A DNA stretch of 15,749 nucleotides from DATKQI01 sp035532755 (GTDB taxonomy: Bacteria; Pseudomonadota; Alphaproteobacteria; Acetobacterales; Acetobacteraceae): contig DATKQI010000343.1 in the NCBI GenBank assembly GCA_035532755.1, positions 1 to 15,749 of the forward strand, written 5' to 3'. How positions within the stretch are numbered: the first letter of the stretch is position 1; the number at the start of each line of letters is the position of its first letter. The notes beneath the pieces were generated by a model, which had not been told where the DNA came from, did no database searches, and worked only from the letters and a program-made list of their open reading frames with translations. Shown here piece by piece: positions 13,722 through 15,749 of this stretch. Position numbers and translations under genes: made by a program.

Positions 13722-14660
13722 ATGCTGATCCGCTCGCCCCGTGGCTGGGAGCTGCCGGAACGCCTCGCCACACCCGAAGCCCTGATGCTCGGCCGCCGCT
13801 ACCTGCTCGGCGGAGCGGCAACGCTGGCTGCGGTGGGCCTTGCCGGCACGGCACAGGCGGCGGAAGCGCCGCTGCCCCCCGGCGCGCTGCGCTTCAAGCC
13901 GGGCCGGCCGCTCACCCCAGCGCATGCGGTGGAGACCTACAACAACTACTACGAATTCGGCACCAGCAAGTCGATCTGGCGGGCCGCCCAGCGCCTGCAC
14001 ACCAGCCCCTGGAGCCTGCGCATCGAGGGCATGGTGCACAAGCCCACCACCATCGCCCTCGACACGCTGCTGAAGCAGGTGACGCAGGATGAGCGGGTGT
14101 ACCGCCACCGCTGCGTGGAAGCCTGGGCGATCACCGTGCCCTGGACCGGCTTCCCGTTGTCCCAGCTGGTGAAGATCGCCAACCCGCTCGCCTCGGCGAA
14201 ATACATGGTCTTCCAGACGCTGGACGATCCGAAGCAGATGCCGGGGATCAGCGGCAGTTTCTTCCCCTGGCCCTATGTGGAAGGCGTGACGATGGCGGAG
14301 GCGAACAACGAACTCGCCTTCGTCGGCACCGGCCTCTACGGCAAGAACCTGCTGAAGCAGAACGGGGCGCCGATCCGCATCGTGCTGCCGTGGAAATACG
14401 GGTTCAAGTCGGTCAAGTCGATCGTGAAGATCACCTTCACCGACAAGCAGCCGATGACGTTCTGGAAGCAGATCGCGCCCGACGAGTATGGCTTCTGGGC
14501 CAACGTCAACCCGGCCGTGCCCCACCCGCGCTGGAGCCAGGCGCGCGAGCGGCTGATCGGCACGGGAAAGACGGTGCCCACGCAGATCTACAACGGATAT
14601 GGCCAGTGGGTCTCTTCCCTCTATGCCGGGATGCCGCAGACGCGTACACTCTTCATGTGA
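13722..14660 (+). CDS. msrP: MsrP, periplasmic protein-methionine-sulfoxide reductase catalytic subunit
   Basis: A 312-residue molybdopterin enzyme of the sulfite oxidase fold (MsrP, formerly YedY) that reduces oxidised methionine in periplasmic proteins. The twin arginine in LGRRYLLGG (23-31) begins a Tat signal, with likely cleavage near AQA-AEA (44-49). ETYNNYYEFGTSK (71-83) and YRHRCVEAWAITVPWTG (127-143) are highly typical; Cys131 should bind the molybdenum. LPWKYGFKSVKSI (222-234) also matches. Length agrees with the family. ATG 13722 follows AGGAGG by 5 bases; the upstream open frame to 13521 lies in the previous gene and intergenic DNA. The family normally has the haem membrane protein MsrQ as electron donor, but that gene is not next to it. 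Confidence 0.94.
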   Translation: MLIRSPRGWELPERLATPEALMLGRRYLLGGAATLAAVGLAGTAQAAEAPLPPGALRFKPGRPLTPAHAVETYNNYYEFGTSKSIWRAAQRLHTSPWSLRIEGMVHKPTTIALDTLLKQVTQDERVYRHRCVEAWAITVPWTGFPLSQLVKIANPLASAKYMVFQTLDDPKQMPGISGSFFPWPYVEGVTMAEANNELAFVGTGLYGKNLLKQNGAPIRIVLPWKYGFKSVKSIVKITFTDKQPMTFWKQIAPDEYGFWANVNPAVPHPRWSQARERLIGTGKTVPTQIYNGYGQWVSSLYAGMPQTRTLFM

Positions 14661-14953
14661 TGACGGCACGGGTCCTGGCCATTCTGGCAGCCATATTCCT
14701 GGTGATGGCCTTCGCGGCCGCCACCCTGGGCCCGCTCGATACCTCGCTCGGCGAACTCCTCCACGGGTTCGATGCGCGCCTGCTCGGCGGCGTCCAGCGG
14801 GCGCTCTCGCCGTGGCTCTGGCAGCATATCGCCGTGCCGCTGCTGATGCGCCCCGCCTGGCTGATCCCGGCCGGGCTCGGCCTGCTCTGCGCCGGCGGGG
14901 CCGCCACCGCCGCCGGCTCCCAAGGGCGCAGCCCCCGCCGCTGGCGGAGCTGA
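14660..14953 (+). CDS. Small two-segment membrane protein, unknown function, coupled to msrP
   Basis: A 97-residue hydrophobic protein that I do not recognise. The first hydrophobic stretch covers about residues 4-24, the second about 58-84, joined by an amphipathic loop; the C-terminus is basic (SPRRWRS). The ATG shares one base with the msrP stop (TGATG), which strongly suggests translational coupling. It is much smaller than MsrQ (about 200 residues with several haem-binding histidines). It has only two histidines: His35 in the loop and His56 just before the second stretch. A role in anchoring or helping MsrP is possible but speculative. Support for it as a gene is its position, the coherent hydrophobic pattern and the lack of another feature in this space. 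Confidence 0.6.
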   Translation: MTARVLAILAAIFLVMAFAAATLGPLDTSLGELLHGFDARLLGGVQRALSPWLWQHIAVPLLMRPAWLIPAGLGLLCAGGAATAAGSQGRSPRRWRS

Positions 14954-14960
14954 AGCGGCG
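14936..14960. terminator. Stem between convergent genes, weak terminator candidate
   Basis: CGCCGCT (14936-14942) pairs perfectly with AGCGGCG (14954-14960) around an 11-base loop that contains the stop codon of the small membrane protein gene. The stop codon of the convergent Nudix gene begins directly after it. The position suits a shared terminator, but there is no T-tract on either side and short GC stems are common in this DNA. Confidence 0.28.
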
Positions 14961-15404
14961 TCAGCCGACCTCCAACACCCTTCGCGCGAGCCCGATCACC
15001 CGCACGGCCTCCGGCCACAGGGCAAAACGTTCCAGATCGGCGATACCGGCCCAGGCGACCTCGGTGACGTCGGAACCCGCGCGCGCCTCTCCCCCCTGCC
15101 ACAGCCCGGCGAAATCGAGGATCGTGTAGTGGTACCGCACCCGCCCGTCGGCGTCGGCATGGATGCTGTCCACATGCGCGGCAAGACGCAGGGTGCCGAC
15201 CGCCAGCCCCGTCTCCTCCGCCAGTTCGCGCCGCGCCGCCGCCTCGGCGGTCTCGCCCAGCTCCTGCGCCCCGCCGGGCAGGCTCCAGCTCCCTGCATTC
15301 GGAGGCTGGCCGCGGCGAACGAGCAGGACCGTGCCCCGCCGCAAGACCACCACGCCGATGCCCACGATCGGTCGGGCCGGATATTCTCGCTTGTCCACTC
15401 TCAC
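14961..15404 (-). CDS. Nudix hydrolase
   Basis: A 147-residue soluble Nudix-fold hydrolase with a complete Nudix box: Gly45, Glu51, then RELAEETGL (59-67), matching GX5EX7REUXEEXGU. It should therefore hydrolyse a nucleoside diphosphate linked to some other group, using Mg2+. The start V-D-K-R-E-Y-P-x-R-P-I-V-G-I-G and SWSLPGGAQE resemble ADP-ribose/ADP-sugar or dNTP-cleaning types, but the substrate cannot be told. It starts at GTG 15404, whose GTGA overlaps the recG stop by 4 bp. An alternative GTG at 15398 is two codons on. The leader GCAGGCGGG is only a weak ribosome-binding site, so coupling to recG is likely. Confidence 0.88.
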   Translation of the reverse strand: MRVDKREYPARPIVGIGVVVLRRGTVLLVRRGQPPNAGSWSLPGGAQELGETAEAAARRELAEETGLAVGTLRLAAHVDSIHADADGRVRYHYTILDFAGLWQGGEARAGSDVTEVAWAGIADLERFALWPEAVRVIGLARRVLEVG

Positions 15405-15749
15405 CCCGCCTGCAACGTGCGCATCGCGCGCCCCTGGTCGAACAGGCGCAGCAGCAGCCGCACCGCCCGGCTGCGCACACCCTCCAGCCGCGGGTCCTTC
15501 TCCACCAGCAGCGTGGCGTCGCGATGGGCCATCCGCAGCAGGCCGTCATGCGCCACCGGATCGGCCAGCCGGAACCCCGGCAGGCCGGACTGCCGGGTGC
15601 CCAGCGCGTCGCCCGCGCCGCGCAGGCGGAAATCGGCATCCGCGATCGCGAATCCGTCGGTCGTCGTGCGCAGCAGCGCGAGGCGCTTGCGGGCCGGTGC
15701 TTTCAGCGCGTCGTCGTGCAGCAGCAGGCAGTAGCTGTCCGCGCGGCCA
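15401..15749 (-). CDS. recG: RecG ATP-dependent DNA helicase, C-terminal fragment
   Basis: The last 115 codons of a gene that continues beyond the right edge of the window. No start codon is visible. The reading frame on the minus strand gives GRADSYCLLLHD, then LALLRTTTDGFAIADADFRL, RGAGDALGTRQSGLPGF and a final ARMRTL-type tail ending RTLQAG. DGF-IA-x-D-x-x-LRG-G-LGTRQSG-P-F is the diagnostic C-terminal signature of RecG, the helicase that remodels stalled replication forks and Holliday junctions. The end of helicase motif VI is probably just at the window edge (GR-D-SYC). The stop codon (15401-15403) overlaps the Nudix start. Confidence 0.9.
   Translation of the reverse strand, partial: GRADSYCLLLHDDALKAPARKRLALLRTTTDGFAIADADFRLRGAGDALGTRQSGLPGFRLADPVAHDGLLRMAHRDATLLVEKDPRLEGVRSRAVRLLLRLFDQGRAMRTLQAG

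Noticed and set aside
11808..14669. A 953-codon open frame on the minus strand across the second importer and msrP
   Set aside because: It is a GC-driven shadow antisense to four well-supported genes, its translation is rich in Arg, His and Gln, and no domain is recognisable.

Overview
The window is GC-rich chromosomal DNA from a bacterium. The densely packed genes, the Tat-type signal peptides and the gene families together look like an alphaproteobacterium, possibly Acetobacteraceae or another Rhodospirillales. That placement is an inference from protein style, not from a marker gene. I see no mobile element, tRNA, rRNA or CRISPR array. Genes cover almost everything; the largest gaps are about 200 bp (5705-5902) and 180 bp (13543-13721).

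Layout. (1) 2-517 (+): C-terminal end of a CydC-like ABC exporter subunit. It converges on (2) a four-gene minus-strand operon (3875 down to 523): SDR oxidoreductase, acyl-CoA dehydrogenase, APH-fold phosphotransferase and a small DUF6285-like protein. The first two genes are 11 bp apart and the last three overlap by a few bases. This gene set matches the core of the levulinate/4-hydroxyacid pathway (LvaD, LvaC, LvaA, LvaB) of Pseudomonas putida. The dehydrogenase has Asp where classical acyl-CoA dehydrogenases have a catalytic Glu, as I recall for the ACAD10/11 group. I consider this the most interesting system here. (3) 3971-5704 (+), divergent from it: an IlvD/Edd-family dehydratase of the sugar-acid (arabinonate-like) type. 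(4) 5903-10839 (+): a HAAT-type importer, LivK, LivH, a single-chain LivM-LivG fusion, and LivF starting with TTG. (5) 10909-13542 (+): a second importer of the nitrate/sulfonate/taurine class, ordered binding protein, ATPase, permease. (6) 13722-14953 (+): MsrP (molybdopterin methionine-sulfoxide reductase), followed with a 1-bp overlap by a 97-residue membrane protein rather than by MsrQ. (7) 15749-14961 (-): the 3' end of recG, overlapping by 4 bp a Nudix hydrolase that starts with GTG.

How the genes may work together. The minus operon looks like a self-contained module for hydroxyacyl-CoA catabolism: ketone/alcohol interconversion, ATP-dependent phosphorylation of a hydroxyl, and elimination to an enoyl-CoA for beta-oxidation. 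No acyl-CoA synthetase is visible. The dehydratase and the two importers suggest uptake and use of small organic acids or amino acids, but neither the substrates nor a shared regulator can be read from the sequence. No transcription factor gene is present. MsrP repairs oxidised periplasmic proteins, and the CydC fragment also concerns periplasmic redox state; their presence in one window may be coincidence.
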